Origin: Solirubrobacterales bacterium
Lineage (GTDB): Bacteria > Actinomycetota > Thermoleophilia > Solirubrobacterales > 70-9
Assembly: GCA_020438295.1 (NCBI GenBank)
Contig: JAGQUV010000011.1
Span: 1-44,067, forward strand
Direction of reading: 5' to 3'
DNA: 44,067 nt
Part shown: positions 24,699 to 32,497 of the stretch, piece by piece
Layout: the number at the start of each line of letters is the position of its first letter
Numbering within the stretch: the first letter of the stretch is position 1
The notes under the pieces: generated by a model
The model's input: only the letters and a program-made list of their open reading frames with translations
The model's database searches: none
Told to the model about the DNA's origin: nothing
Made by a program: the position numbers and the translations under genes

Positions 24699-24704
24699 AT
24701 CGTA
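24699..24704 (-). promoter_or_regulatory. -10 box, leaderless arrangement, tatA
   Basis: On the minus strand TACGAT is followed by six bases and then the GTG of tatA. There is no Shine-Dalgarno motif between the two. Confidence 0.45.
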
Positions 24705-24748
24705 CCGGTCGGGGCCTGGCGGTCCCGCCGTTCCCGGTTCTGACAGCG

Positions 24749-25315
24749 CTATTTCTCGAAGTTCAGGTAATAGCGCGAAGCGGTCGGTTCGGCCTGGCCC
24801 TGGTACTTCGACCGATTGTCCCGGTCACCGTAGGGATGCTCGACCGGACGGTCCATCTGCATGAACGAAATCTGGCCGATCGGCATGCCGTGGTAGATGG
24901 TGATCGGAAGGTTGGCGACGTTGGAGAGCTCCAGGGTCAGGTTGCCCGAGAAACCGGCGTCGACGAAACCGGCGGTCGAGTGGATCAGCAGACCGAGCCG
25001 GCCGAGCGAGCTCTTGCCCTCGAGCCGCGCCACGAGATTGTCGGGCAGGGTCACCTGCTCCAGGGTCTGGCCGAGCACGAATTCACCGGGGTGGAGGATG
25101 AACGGCTCCTCCTCCCCCGGCTCGACCAGTTCGGTCAGGTTCTCCATCGGCTGCCGCACGTCGATGAACGGGTAGCGGGAGTTGTTGAATACCCGGTAGC
25201 GGGAGTCGACCCGGAGGTCGACGCTCGACGGCTGCACCAGGCTCGGGTCAAACGGGTCGATCGCGATCCGCCCGGCTTCGATCTCTTCCCGGATGGACCG
25301 GTCGCTGAGAACCAT
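24749..25315 (-). CDS. dcd: dCTP deaminase, probably bifunctional dCTP deaminase/dUTPase
   Basis: A 188-residue trimeric dUTPase-fold protein. It begins with [16 protein letters not shown] and has [43 protein letters not shown] (nucleotide and active-site block) and [17 protein letters not shown]. In actinobacteria of this type (M. tuberculosis Dcd-dut) one enzyme converts dCTP to dUMP and pyrophosphate, avoiding free dUTP; a separate dut is not seen here. The bifunctional label rests on the family and on the [11 protein letters not shown] block, not on a test. It lies 56 bp ahead of tatA on the same strand and 47 bp after the polyprenyl synthase stop. Confidence 0.93.
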   Translation of the reverse strand: MVLSDRSIREEIEAGRIAIDPFDPSLVQPSSVDLRVDSRYRVFNNSRYPFIDVRQPMENLTELVEPGEEEPFILHPGEFVLGQTLEQVTLPDNLVARLEGKSSLGRLGLLIHSTAGFVDAGFSGNLTLELSNVANLPITIYHGMPIGQISFMQMDRPVEHPYGDRDNRSKYQGQAEPTASRYYLNFEK

Positions 25316-25362
25316 GGGCGCGGAGTATTCCAGAACCGGAGCCGGTGGGAACGGTCGCCGGA

Positions 25363-26343
25363 TCAGCTGTAGCGCAGCACTACCCCGTCGGCGATCAGCT
25401 CCAGCAGCCGTCTCTGCTGATCGTCGAGCCCGGCCGAAACCAGGCCGGCCTTGGCCTCGGCGATCTGGTCCGTGGCGCGGTCACGGACTTCCTGCAGCGC
25501 CCCGGTGGCTTCGATCCGGTCACAGGCCCGGGCCGCCGAATTCTCGTCCAGGGAGCGGAGGTCGAGGCCGATCAGGTCGCGGTCGGACCTTGCCGCGATG
25601 ATCAGCGGCAAGGTGACGGTGCCGTCCAGCAGGTCGGTTCCGCGCGCCTTGCCGGTCCGCTCGGGAGGCCCGGATATGTCGAGCACGTCGTCGAGCATCT
25701 GAAAGGCGAGGCCGATGCGGTGGCCGAAGAGCCCGATCGCTCCCCCGTCTCCCGGGTGCGTGGAGGTCCGGCCCATGAGGCAGGCCGCCTCGAACAGGCG
25801 GCCCGTCTTGAGCCCGCAGCGGTCGAGATAGGTCGTCTCGGTCAACTCCAGGTCGAACGCCCCCCGGCGTTGGAGCAGCTCCCCCCTGGCGAGGTCTACC
25901 GCGGTCGCGCTGAGTTCGCTCACGGCCCGGGAGTCGCCGCCGTCGACCAGTACCCGGAACGCGGTCGCGAACAGCTGGTCTCCGAGCGAGGTTGCCAGCT
26001 CACGGCCGGAACTGGCGTAGACGGTCGGCTGCCCGCGCCGTAGCGGCGCCCGGTCGAGCACGTCATCGTGAACCAGGCTGGCCATGTGGACCAGCTCGAC
26101 CGCGACCCCCGAGCGCACCGCGGCCGGCCCGGCGTCCGGGCCTGCGCAGAGCAGGACCAGCATCGGGCGCATCCGCTTGCCACCCGCGCTGAGCGTGGCC
26201 GCGGCGACTTCGGCCAGCGCTCCTCCCTGCTCGACCGCCTCGGACAGGCCCTGCTCGACTTCGGCCAGGCGCTGTGGCAGCCAGCCACCTGCGGTGTCGA
26301 TGACCGCCGTGACCGGCTCTGGTACCGACCGACCGGAAATCAC
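25363..26343 (-). CDS. Polyprenyl diphosphate synthase (trans-isoprenyl synthase)
   Basis: A 326-residue all-trans prenyl synthase. It has the GGKRMRPML substrate block (54-62), the first Asp-rich motif DDVLD (93-97) in [25 protein letters not shown], and the second motif DDVLD (218-222) in [13 protein letters not shown]. It would extend allylic diphosphates with isopentenyl diphosphate. The gene starts 4 bp inside menG, the menaquinone methyltransferase, so it probably makes the menaquinone side chain (heptaprenyl/octaprenyl synthase large-subunit type). Chain length cannot be fixed by eye: the residues before the first motif are Met, Ala, Ser, Leu. No small subunit is seen nearby. Confidence 0.9.
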   Translation of the reverse strand: MISGRSVPEPVTAVIDTAGGWLPQRLAEVEQGLSEAVEQGGALAEVAAATLSAGGKRMRPMLVLLCAGPDAGPAAVRSGVAVELVHMASLVHDDVLDRAPLRRGQPTVYASSGRELATSLGDQLFATAFRVLVDGGDSRAVSELSATAVDLARGELLQRRGAFDLELTETTYLDRCGLKTGRLFEAACLMGRTSTHPGDGGAIGLFGHRIGLAFQMLDDVLDISGPPERTGKARGTDLLDGTVTLPLIIAARSDRDLIGLDLRSLDENSAARACDRIEATGALQEVRDRATDQIAEAKAGLVSAGLDDQQRRLLELIADGVVLRYS

Positions 26344-27062
26344 TTGACCGCCGAGTGGAGCGCGATTATCCCGCCTGCCATCAGGGTCCAGCGGACATGC
26401 CGGAATCCGGCTGCGTCCAGCTTCGCGGCCAGGGACCGGGCATCGGGAAAGCTACGGACCGATTCCGGGAGGTAGGCGTATGCGGACGAATCCCCGGCCA
26501 GCATGCCGATCAGCGGAACGGCGCGGTCAAACCAAAGCCGGAAGAACCCGGCCAGCGGCTGGCGTTTCGGCTGCGTGATCTCGAGTATGGCCAGGCGACC
26601 GCCGGGAACCAGTACCCGGTGCATTTCCGAAAGCCCTCGATCGAGATCGGCCAGATTCCGCGCGCCGAAACCGACCGTCACGGCGTCGAAGCTGTGGTCC
26701 GGGTAGGGAAGCTCGAGCGCATCTGCCCACTCGAACCGAACCTGGCCCGCTGCCCGGCTCTGCGCCTTTGCCACCGCCAGATCGAGCATCGGGCGGGAGA
26801 AGTCGGCCCCGGTCACCTCGCCTTCGGGCCCTACCCGGCGGGCCAGGGCGAGCGCCAGGTCGCCGGTCCCGCAACAGAGGTCCAGGGCCTTCTGGCCCGG
26901 CTCCAGCCGTGCCCGGTCTGCCGCGCGCTCGCGCCAGGCCTGGTCCAGGCCCGCGGTCATCACCCGGTTCATCCGGTCGTAGACACCGCTGATCCGGTCG
27001 AACATCGAATTGACCTGGCCGGCGAACTGCCGGTCGCCCCGTCGCGGAGGCGCCCCGGACAC
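26340..27062 (-). CDS. menG: Demethylmenaquinone methyltransferase
   Basis: A 240-residue UbiE/MenG methyltransferase, the last step of menaquinone synthesis. Motifs are VNSMFDRISGVYDRMN (17-32), LDLCCGTGDLALALA (60-74, SAM site), FDAVTVGFGARNLAD and LEITQPKRQPLAGFF. The frame is open far upstream through qcrC, but the GTG at 27062, eight bases after the qcrC stop, gives the normal family N-terminus. It sits between the cytochrome bc genes and the prenyl synthase, so quinone and its user are made from one block. The stop overlaps the prenyl synthase start by 4 bp. Confidence 0.94.
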   Translation of the reverse strand: MSGAPPRRGDRQFAGQVNSMFDRISGVYDRMNRVMTAGLDQAWRERAADRARLEPGQKALDLCCGTGDLALALARRVGPEGEVTGADFSRPMLDLAVAKAQSRAAGQVRFEWADALELPYPDHSFDAVTVGFGARNLADLDRGLSEMHRVLVPGGRLAILEITQPKRQPLAGFFRLWFDRAVPLIGMLAGDSSAYAYLPESVRSFPDARSLAAKLDAAGFRHVRWTLMAGGIIALHSAVK

Positions 27063-27070
27063 AGTGGCCC

Positions 27071-27775
27071 CTAATCCAGTGAGGAGAGGTAGTCGGCGAC
27101 CTGGTTGAGATCCTTCTCGCCGAGGTCGCGGAACGACGGCATGATCCCCGGCCCGATCTCCACAGAACGCTTGATCGCGGCCGGCGGGATCTCGGTACCG
27201 ATGTGCGTGAGGTCGGGACCGAGGCCACCGTGGGCCCCGTTTTCGCCGATCGAGTGGCAGGCCAGGCAGCCCGTCTCGGCGACTATCTGCTTGCCCCGCT
27301 CGAACTGGGACGGGGTCTCGAGCGCAATCTCGGTCGGGGAGCCCGCGGTCGCGCCGAGGTAGGTCAGGTAACCCATCGCGATGATCACCAGGATGCCGCT
27401 GATCGTGGCGATCGGCCGTCGCCAAGGGATCCGCTCGTGGCCGCGGTCGTAGAACGGCAGCAGCAGCAGCAGGACCATCGCGATGGTCGGGATTCCGATG
27501 GTCGCCAGCGGCACCAGGGCCGGCGGCTTGATCACCCGCAACAGCTCGAACAGGTAGAAGAAGTACCACTCCGGCCGCGGTACGTAGGTGGTCGTGGTCG
27601 GGTCGGCCTTCGGACCCTGCTCGGCCCCCATGACCAGCGACATGGCGATCAGTACGCAGGTGACGATCACCATCATCACCGAGTCCTTCATGATCGCGTA
27701 GGGGAAGAACGGCTTGCCCTTCTTCTTCAGGATCTCGTATTCGCGGAGGTACTCCTCTTTTTCGCGGCTGTTCAC
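27071..27775 (-). CDS. qcrC: Menaquinol:cytochrome c reductase subunit IV-cytochrome c fusion
   Basis: A 234-residue fusion. Residues 1-140 are cytochrome b6f subunit IV-like: KPFFPYAIMKD, the quinol-oxidation PEWY motif within RPEWYFFYLFELLR (68-71) and about three helices ending near 140. Residues 155-234 form a mono-heme cytochrome c with CLACH at 170-174 and the probable distal Met in GIMPSF (212). This is the Bacillus QcrC layout. Other actinobacteria usually have an unsplit cytochrome b and a separate di-heme QcrC. The GTG start overlaps the qcrB stop by 4 bp (GTGA). It completes the quinol site and passes electrons from the Rieske centre to an oxidase, which is not in this window. Confidence 0.93.
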   Translation of the reverse strand: MNSREKEEYLREYEILKKKGKPFFPYAIMKDSVMMVIVTCVLIAMSLVMGAEQGPKADPTTTTYVPRPEWYFFYLFELLRVIKPPALVPLATIGIPTIAMVLLLLLPFYDRGHERIPWRRPIATISGILVIIAMGYLTYLGATAGSPTEIALETPSQFERGKQIVAETGCLACHSIGENGAHGGLGPDLTHIGTEIPPAAIKRSVEIGPGIMPSFRDLGEKDLNQVADYLSSLD

Positions 27776-28809
27776 GCCGAGGCCTCCCCTTCGTCCGGCT
27801 CGGCGGCCGGCCGCTGACCGTCGCCGTCGCCGTCCGGCTCGTCCGCGTCTGCCGGCGCGTCGGCGGGCGGTTCCGCGGCCGATTCGGTCGCGGCCGGATC
27901 GGCGTCGGTTGCCGCCGCCGACGCCGCAACCGGGACCTCGGCGTCATCCGACGACGGAACGCCGGCCGGCACACTCTGCTCGTCGAGTGCGCCTTTTGGC
28001 CGGGTGCCCCTGACCCACGGTGGCGCAGTTGTGCCCAGCTTGACCACGAGGAACAGGTGGGCGCCGATCAGCGCTCCGATCAGGCCGGGGATAAGCATCA
28101 TGTGCAGCGCGTAGAAGCGCGAGAGCGTGGTCGCGCCCACCTCCGGGCCGGCCCGCAGGAAGTCGGCCAGGTAGGGGCCGACTACCGGTCCCGACGCGGT
28201 GATGTTGTTGGCGACCACGGTGGCCCACAGCGAACGCTGGTCGAACGGCAGCAGGTACCCGGTCAGGCCCATCACCGTGGTCAAGACCAGCAGGACGACG
28301 CCGATCACCCAGTTGAGCTCGCGCGGGTACTTGTAGGCGCCGAAGAAGAAGGTGCGGCCCATGTGCAGGAAGATCAGGATGATCATCAGGCTGGCTCCCC
28401 ACTTGTGCATTCCGCGCACGAACTCGCCCATCCAAACGTCGTTGGTCAAGTGGGTGATCGAGGCGTAGGCCTGCGTGGTCGACGGTACGTAGTACATCGC
28501 CAGGAACACGCCGGTTATCGCCTGCATCGCGAAGATGAACATGGTCGCCGAGCCCAGCGTGTAGAACCAGTTGGTCCCCTTGGGTACGTGACGGGACAGC
28601 AGCGCGGTGTAGATCCCGGTCGCGTTGGTCCTCGAGTCGACCCAGCCGGCGACGTCCTTGGCCCCTTCGGCGCTGTGGTGCTTGGCCGCCGCCGTCTTGC
28701 GGGCCCGCCTCTCGCTGCGGGACAGCTCCGGTTCGGCCGCGACGGCGTCCCCTTCGGCTGGGGCCGGTTCGCCCTGCTTCGACTTTCTTTTCGGAAGAGA
28801 CAGCTTCAC
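27772..28809 (-). CDS. qcrB: Menaquinol:cytochrome c reductase cytochrome b6-type subunit
   Basis: A 345-residue, four-helix cytochrome b N-terminal half. Heme ligands are H135 and H149 (13 residues between) in helix B, and H236 and H251 (14 residues between) in helix D; the 14-residue spacing is the b6 type. Other blocks are GVFLAMYYVPS, HKWGASLMIILIFLHMGRTFF and GYLLPFDQRSLWATVVANNI. The first 75 residues are charged and cytoplasmic. After the helices a tail of about 65 residues (280-345) is very rich in Ala, Pro, Asp and Glu and is probably disordered; it is unusual for this family. It works with QcrA and QcrC and ends 4 bp inside qcrC. Confidence 0.94.
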   Translation of the reverse strand: MKLSLPKRKSKQGEPAPAEGDAVAAEPELSRSERRARKTAAAKHHSAEGAKDVAGWVDSRTNATGIYTALLSRHVPKGTNWFYTLGSATMFIFAMQAITGVFLAMYYVPSTTQAYASITHLTNDVWMGEFVRGMHKWGASLMIILIFLHMGRTFFFGAYKYPRELNWVIGVVLLVLTTVMGLTGYLLPFDQRSLWATVVANNITASGPVVGPYLADFLRAGPEVGATTLSRFYALHMMLIPGLIGALIGAHLFLVVKLGTTAPPWVRGTRPKGALDEQSVPAGVPSSDDAEVPVAASAAATDADPAATESAAEPPADAPADADEPDGDGDGQRPAAEPDEGEASA

Positions 28810-28823
28810 TGGCTACTCGTGGC

Positions 28824-29504
28824 TCAATTCGATGGCGGTGGGAAGGTCGACGGGCGGGGTGGGTACAGGTACTCCCAGATCCCGCCGGTGAATTCGCCGG
28901 GATCGCGCGCCCGCACGGCTTTCAGCTGGTTGGTGACGCTGTAGCGCGGCCCGACCTCGACGTGGTCGTTGCGGACCCGGGTCTGGAAGCGGTCGAGCGG
29001 CCGCACCGGCGGGCCACCGATCCGCTTGCCCTCGAAGTCGTAGACCCCGCCGTGGCAGGGGCAGATGAAGTTCTTCGCCGCCTGCACGAACCGGACCGGG
29101 CAGCCGAGGTGGGCACAGCGGGTCGAGACCGCCAGGTACTCGTCCGGGTCCTCGTCGAATTCCGGGTTGCCCTTGCGGACATAGGCGGTCGTCTTGCCGA
29201 CCTCGCCGATCCCGGGAGTCTCGGTGAACACGACCTGCTTGTAGGTCTCGGAGCCGAAGTCGTCCAGTTTGCCGACCGCCTCCCACCGCTCCCGCCCCCG
29301 CTCGAAGAGCGGGGCCACCGCGAACCCGACCACGGGCAGCACGACCGCCATAGAGGCGACGCCGCCCAGGGCCAGGCTGGCCGTGGTGAACACCTTGCGA
29401 CGGGTCATCGACTCACCCTCGAAGTAGCCGCGCGGCTCGGCGTCGGGCAGGGTCACACGGGGGGGATCCTCCGCCGGGGAATTGTTGTTCTCTGAGTCGG
29501 ACAA
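28824..29504 (-). CDS. qcrA: Rieske iron-sulfur protein of the menaquinol:cytochrome c reductase
   Basis: A 226-residue protein with a long cytoplasmic N-terminus, a twin-Arg region (MTRRKVF at 33-39), one transmembrane helix (about 43-65) and the Rieske domain. The 2Fe-2S ligands are C130 and H132 in CAHLGC, and C148 and H151 in CPCHGG; C135 and C150 can form the stabilising disulfide. It receives electrons from menaquinol and hands them to cytochrome c. The twin-Arg region marks it as a Tat client, and tatA-tatC lie 4-5 kb further along the same strand. The TTG start at 29504 is just 4 bp after the stop of the upstream unknown gene. The qcrB gene follows after 14 bp. Confidence 0.95.
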   Translation of the reverse strand: MSDSENNNSPAEDPPRVTLPDAEPRGYFEGESMTRRKVFTTASLALGGVASMAVVLPVVGFAVAPLFERGRERWEAVGKLDDFGSETYKQVVFTETPGIGEVGKTTAYVRKGNPEFDEDPDEYLAVSTRCAHLGCPVRFVQAAKNFICPCHGGVYDFEGKRIGGPPVRPLDRFQTRVRNDHVEVGPRYSVTNQLKAVRARDPGEFTGGIWEYLYPPRPSTFPPPSN

Positions 29505-29508
29505 GGCT

Positions 29509-29994
29509 TTACGAATTCCGGGGCCGCAAGTCTATTGCCTCACGCGCCGCTTCGAATGCCCGCCCGATGCAGTGCCGGTCGGCGGTCCCGGCCGCCCACT
29601 CGGCCAGGTCCGTGACCGCACCCGGCTCACCGCATTGGAGAGCCGAAACGAGGCCGCCGTGGGACTCGTCGCTCCCGCACGACAGGGCGATCAGCTGAGC
29701 CAGCCAGACGGCTTCGGCCGCGTCCCGGTCGCCGCGCGCCTCGAGCTCGGCCGTGACCCGGATCAAATCCGACAGGATGCCTACGGATTCGGGGTCGCCG
29801 AGGCCGGCCAGGCCGCTGATCCCGATCGCGTAGAACAGGTCACCGGCCAGCAGGGCGAGGTCACGGTCCGGGTCGGCCAACAGGCGCGACCGGCCGTAGT
29901 GGCAGAGGTAGCCTTCGTAGACGGCCTCGACCACGTACGCGTATTCGCCGGGGTTCCCGGCCGTGCGGGCACCCGCGGCCACGAGTCCGCCCAC
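29509..29994 (-). CDS. Unknown helical protein between hemL and qcrA
   Basis: I do not recognise this 161-residue protein. It is soluble by appearance, mostly helical and rich in Ala, Leu, Gly and Asp. It has a core with EYAYVVEAVYEGYLCHYG, DLALLAGDLFYAIGISGLA and LIRVTAELEARGDRDAAEAVWLAQLIAL; there is no signal peptide, metal motif or clear repeat. Position is the main clue: it lies between heme synthesis and the cytochrome bc subunits and ends 4 bp before qcrA. The GTG at 29994 leaves a 95-bp gap after hemL, odd in this tight block. The same frame is open upstream, and a CTG at 30033 preceded by GGGGAGGGGGAG might be the real start. A helper in complex assembly is only a guess. Confidence 0.7.
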   Translation of the reverse strand: MGGLVAAGARTAGNPGEYAYVVEAVYEGYLCHYGRSRLLADPDRDLALLAGDLFYAIGISGLAGLGDPESVGILSDLIRVTAELEARGDRDAAEAVWLAQLIALSCGSDESHGGLVSALQCGEPGAVTDLAEWAAGTADRHCIGRAFEAAREAIDLRPRNS

Positions 29995-30089
29995 CGCCGG
30001 GTTCGGTTCCGTTCCCCCCCGGGCAACCCTCAGGGGCTCCCCCTCCCCGGCGATGCGATCGCGCAGCCGGTCGATTGCGGCCGGCGGGC

Positions 30090-31418
30090 TCAGAAGACGC
30101 GCTCCAGTGAATCGCTGGCAGCTTCCAGCGTATGGTCGATGCTCGCCTCGTCGTGGGCCAGTGAGACGAACCAGGCCTCGAACTGGGAAGGCGGCAGATA
30201 GACCCCGCGGTCGAGCATCTGCCGGCAGAACCGGGCGTGGGCCTCGAGGTCGCAGCGGGCGGCATCGCGGAAATTGGACACCGGGTGGTCGCTGAAGAAG
30301 AGGGTGACCAGTCCCGGAGCAGAGCTGAGCTGGAGCGGTCGGCCCTCGACCAGGTCACCGAGTCCGGCCTTGAGCCGGTCGGTCAGCTCGCCCAGCCGGG
30401 CATACGCGGCGGGGTCGAGGCGGCCGAGCGTCGCGATGCCGGCCGCCACGGCAAGCGGGTTGCCGGACAGCGTGCCGGCCTGGTACACGTCGCCGGCCGG
30501 AGCCACCCGTTCCATGTGGGCCACCGGGCCGCCGAACGCGGCGGCGGGCAGGCCGCCCCCGAGGATCTTGCCCATCACGGTCAGGTCGGGCTCGACCCCG
30601 TACAGCTCCTGGGCCCCACCGCGGGCGACCCTGAAACCGGTGATCACCTCGTCGAACACGAGCATGGCGCCGGTCTCGCGGGTCGCCTGCCGCAGGAAAT
30701 CGAGAAAACCGGGCCCGGGCGGCACCACACCCATGTTGGCCGCGACCGGCTCGGCGATCAGGGCGGCGACCCGGTGGCCCTCGAGGGCGGCGGCGACCGA
30801 CTCGCGGTCGTTCCAGTCCGCCACCACGGTCTCGGCCGACTGGGCCGCGGTGATACCGGGTCCGGACGGCACCCCGTGGGTGGCCATGCCCGAGCCGGCT
30901 TCGGCAAGCAGGCCGTCGGCATGGCCGTGGTAGGCGCCGGCGAACTTGACGACCACGTCGCGGCCGGTGATCGCCCGGGCGAGCCGGACCGCGCTCATCG
31001 CGGCCTCGGTCCCGGAACTGGTCATCCGGATCATCTCGACCGACGGCATCCTGGCAACCACCATCTCGGCCAGTTCGACCTCGGCCTCGGTCGCCGCACC
31101 GAAGCTTGTCCCGAGCCCGGCCGCGGCCCTGACCGACTCGACCACCCCGGGGTCGGCGTGACCGAGGATCAGCGGGCCCCAGGAGCCGACCCAGTCGATG
31201 TAGGTGTGGCCTTCACGGTCGGTGATCCGGCAGCCCGAGCCACGGTCCATGAACAGCGGATCGCGGCCGACACGACCCATCGCCCGGACCGGCGAGTTGA
31301 CCCCTCCGGGCAGCACCCTGCGGGCCCGTCCGGCAAGGCCGGCCTGTGAGTCCGTGGCCCCCCGACCGGGGACCGTCAGCTTCGGCGCGGTCGGAGCCGA
31401 ACGGCTCAGCCCAGCCAT
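30090..31418 (-). CDS. hemL: Glutamate-1-semialdehyde 2,1-aminomutase
   Basis: A 442-residue PLP enzyme that converts glutamate-1-semialdehyde to 5-aminolevulinate in the C5 heme pathway. Conserved blocks are RVLPGGVNSPVRAM, YIDWVGSWGPLILGH, SSGTEAAMSAVRLAR, KFAGAYHGHAD, LVFDEVITGFR and VMGKILGGGLPAAAFGG, with the Schiff-base Lys at 284. YQAGTLSGNPLA is also present. Length is normal apart from a short variable N-terminus. The ATG lies inside the end of hemB (13-bp overlap), which implies coupled translation. The product feeds hemB directly, so two consecutive steps are made together. Confidence 0.96.
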   Translation of the reverse strand: MAGLSRSAPTAPKLTVPGRGATDSQAGLAGRARRVLPGGVNSPVRAMGRVGRDPLFMDRGSGCRITDREGHTYIDWVGSWGPLILGHADPGVVESVRAAAGLGTSFGAATEAEVELAEMVVARMPSVEMIRMTSSGTEAAMSAVRLARAITGRDVVVKFAGAYHGHADGLLAEAGSGMATHGVPSGPGITAAQSAETVVADWNDRESVAAALEGHRVAALIAEPVAANMGVVPPGPGFLDFLRQATRETGAMLVFDEVITGFRVARGGAQELYGVEPDLTVMGKILGGGLPAAAFGGPVAHMERVAPAGDVYQAGTLSGNPLAVAAGIATLGRLDPAAYARLGELTDRLKAGLGDLVEGRPLQLSSAPGLVTLFFSDHPVSNFRDAARCDLEAHARFCRQMLDRGVYLPPSQFEAWFVSLAHDEASIDHTLEAASDSLERVF

Positions 31419-32377
31419 CGGGCGGCCTCTTTCGCGTAGTAGCTGACCACGAAATCGGCCCCGGCCCGCCGGGCCGATACCAGCGACTCGGTCACCGCGG
31501 CCCGCTCGTCGATCCAGCCGTTCGCCGCGGCGGCCTTCAGCATCGCGTACTCGCCCGAGACCTGGTAGGCGGCGACCGGCGCTCCGGTGTCCTGCTTGAC
31601 CCGGCTGACCACGTCGAGGTAGTGGGCCGCCGGCTTGACCATCAGCGCATCGGCTCCTTCCTCGAGATCGAGCCGCGCCTCGCGGACGGCCTCGTCCGAG
31701 TTGGCCGGATCGAGTTGGTACCCGCGACGGTCGCCCTCGACCGGGGCCGAGTCCGCGGCATCACGGAACGGTCCGTAGAAGGCCGACGAATACTTGGCCG
31801 CGTACGAGATGATCGCGGTCGAGGGATGGCCTTCTTCGTCGAGCTGGTAGCGGATCGAGCCGACCCGGCCGTCCATCATGTCGCTCGGCGCGACGATGTC
31901 GGCCCCCGCTTCCGCGTGGGAGATCGCGGTCTTCGACAGCAGCTCTACCGTGACATCGTTGTCGACCTCGCCGTCGCGGACGAAACCGCACTGGCCATGG
32001 GTCGTGTAGGCGCAGAGGCAGACGTCGGTGATCACGACCAGGTCGGGGTGGTTGTCGTTGAGGGCGCGAACGGCCATCTGCACCACCCCTTCGTCGTCGT
32101 AGGCCCCCGAGCCGGCTTCGTCCTTCTCCGACGGGATGCCGAACAGCAGCACGGCCGGTACCCCGGCGTCCGCGACCTCGCCGGCTTCTTCGACCAGTTC
32201 GGCGATCGAGTAGCGGCTGACCCCCGGCATCTGATCGATCGGCTCGCGAATCCCGGATCCGGTGGTGACGAACAGCGGCTGGATCAGGTCGGCCGACGAG
32301 ATCTCCGTCTCGCGAACCAGCCCCCGCAGTGCCGGGGTACGGCGCAGGCGGCGCAATCTTGTGGCGGGAAAGCTCAC
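31406..32377 (-). CDS. hemB: Delta-aminolevulinic acid dehydratase (porphobilinogen synthase)
   Basis: A 323-residue enzyme that joins two 5-aminolevulinate molecules into porphobilinogen. It has RLRRTPALRGLVRET, FVTTG, the catalytic Lys pair at about 195 (ISYAAKYSSAFYGPFR) and 248 (ALMVKPAAHYLD), and YQVSGEYAML. The metal loop DVCLCAYTTHGQCG contains three Cys (120, 122, 130), the zinc-dependent type rather than the Mg-only type with Asp. It is the first gene of the heme/respiration block. A TAGACT box six bases before the GTG start suggests a leaderless transcript. The neighbour on the other strand starts 120 bp away. Confidence 0.96.
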   Translation of the reverse strand: MSFPATRLRRLRRTPALRGLVRETEISSADLIQPLFVTTGSGIREPIDQMPGVSRYSIAELVEEAGEVADAGVPAVLLFGIPSEKDEAGSGAYDDEGVVQMAVRALNDNHPDLVVITDVCLCAYTTHGQCGFVRDGEVDNDVTVELLSKTAISHAEAGADIVAPSDMMDGRVGSIRYQLDEEGHPSTAIISYAAKYSSAFYGPFRDAADSAPVEGDRRGYQLDPANSDEAVREARLDLEEGADALMVKPAAHYLDVVSRVKQDTGAPVAAYQVSGEYAMLKAAAANGWIDERAAVTESLVSARRAGADFVVSYYAKEAARWLG

Positions 32378-32383
32378 CCGCCC

Positions 32384-32389
32384 AGTCTA
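32384..32389 (-). promoter_or_regulatory. -10 box, leaderless arrangement, hemB
   Basis: On the minus strand TAGACT is followed by GGGCGG and then the GTG of hemB. This could be the main promoter for the hemB-to-prenyl-synthase block, since the genes after it are tightly spaced. Confidence 0.45.
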
Positions 32390-32497
32390 GGACCTCGCCA
32401 CCGGCCCGGGCCGGGCAAGCCGGGAGTCGTCCGCCGCCGGTTCGCGGCCTGGATGGCACCCCCCACGCCGGAGCGGTCGGCTAGCCTGACTGTCGCG

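Noticed and set aside
26340..27974. A 544-codon frame joining menG to sequence across qcrC
   Set aside because: The upstream half is the out-of-frame reading of qcrC; the family start of MenG is at the GTG 27062.
30008..30020. Run of seven C (G on the minus strand) as a possible frameshift in the unknown gene
   Set aside because: The alternative frame upstream stops at once and gives no protein-like sequence; an undamaged gene with a later start explains the data.
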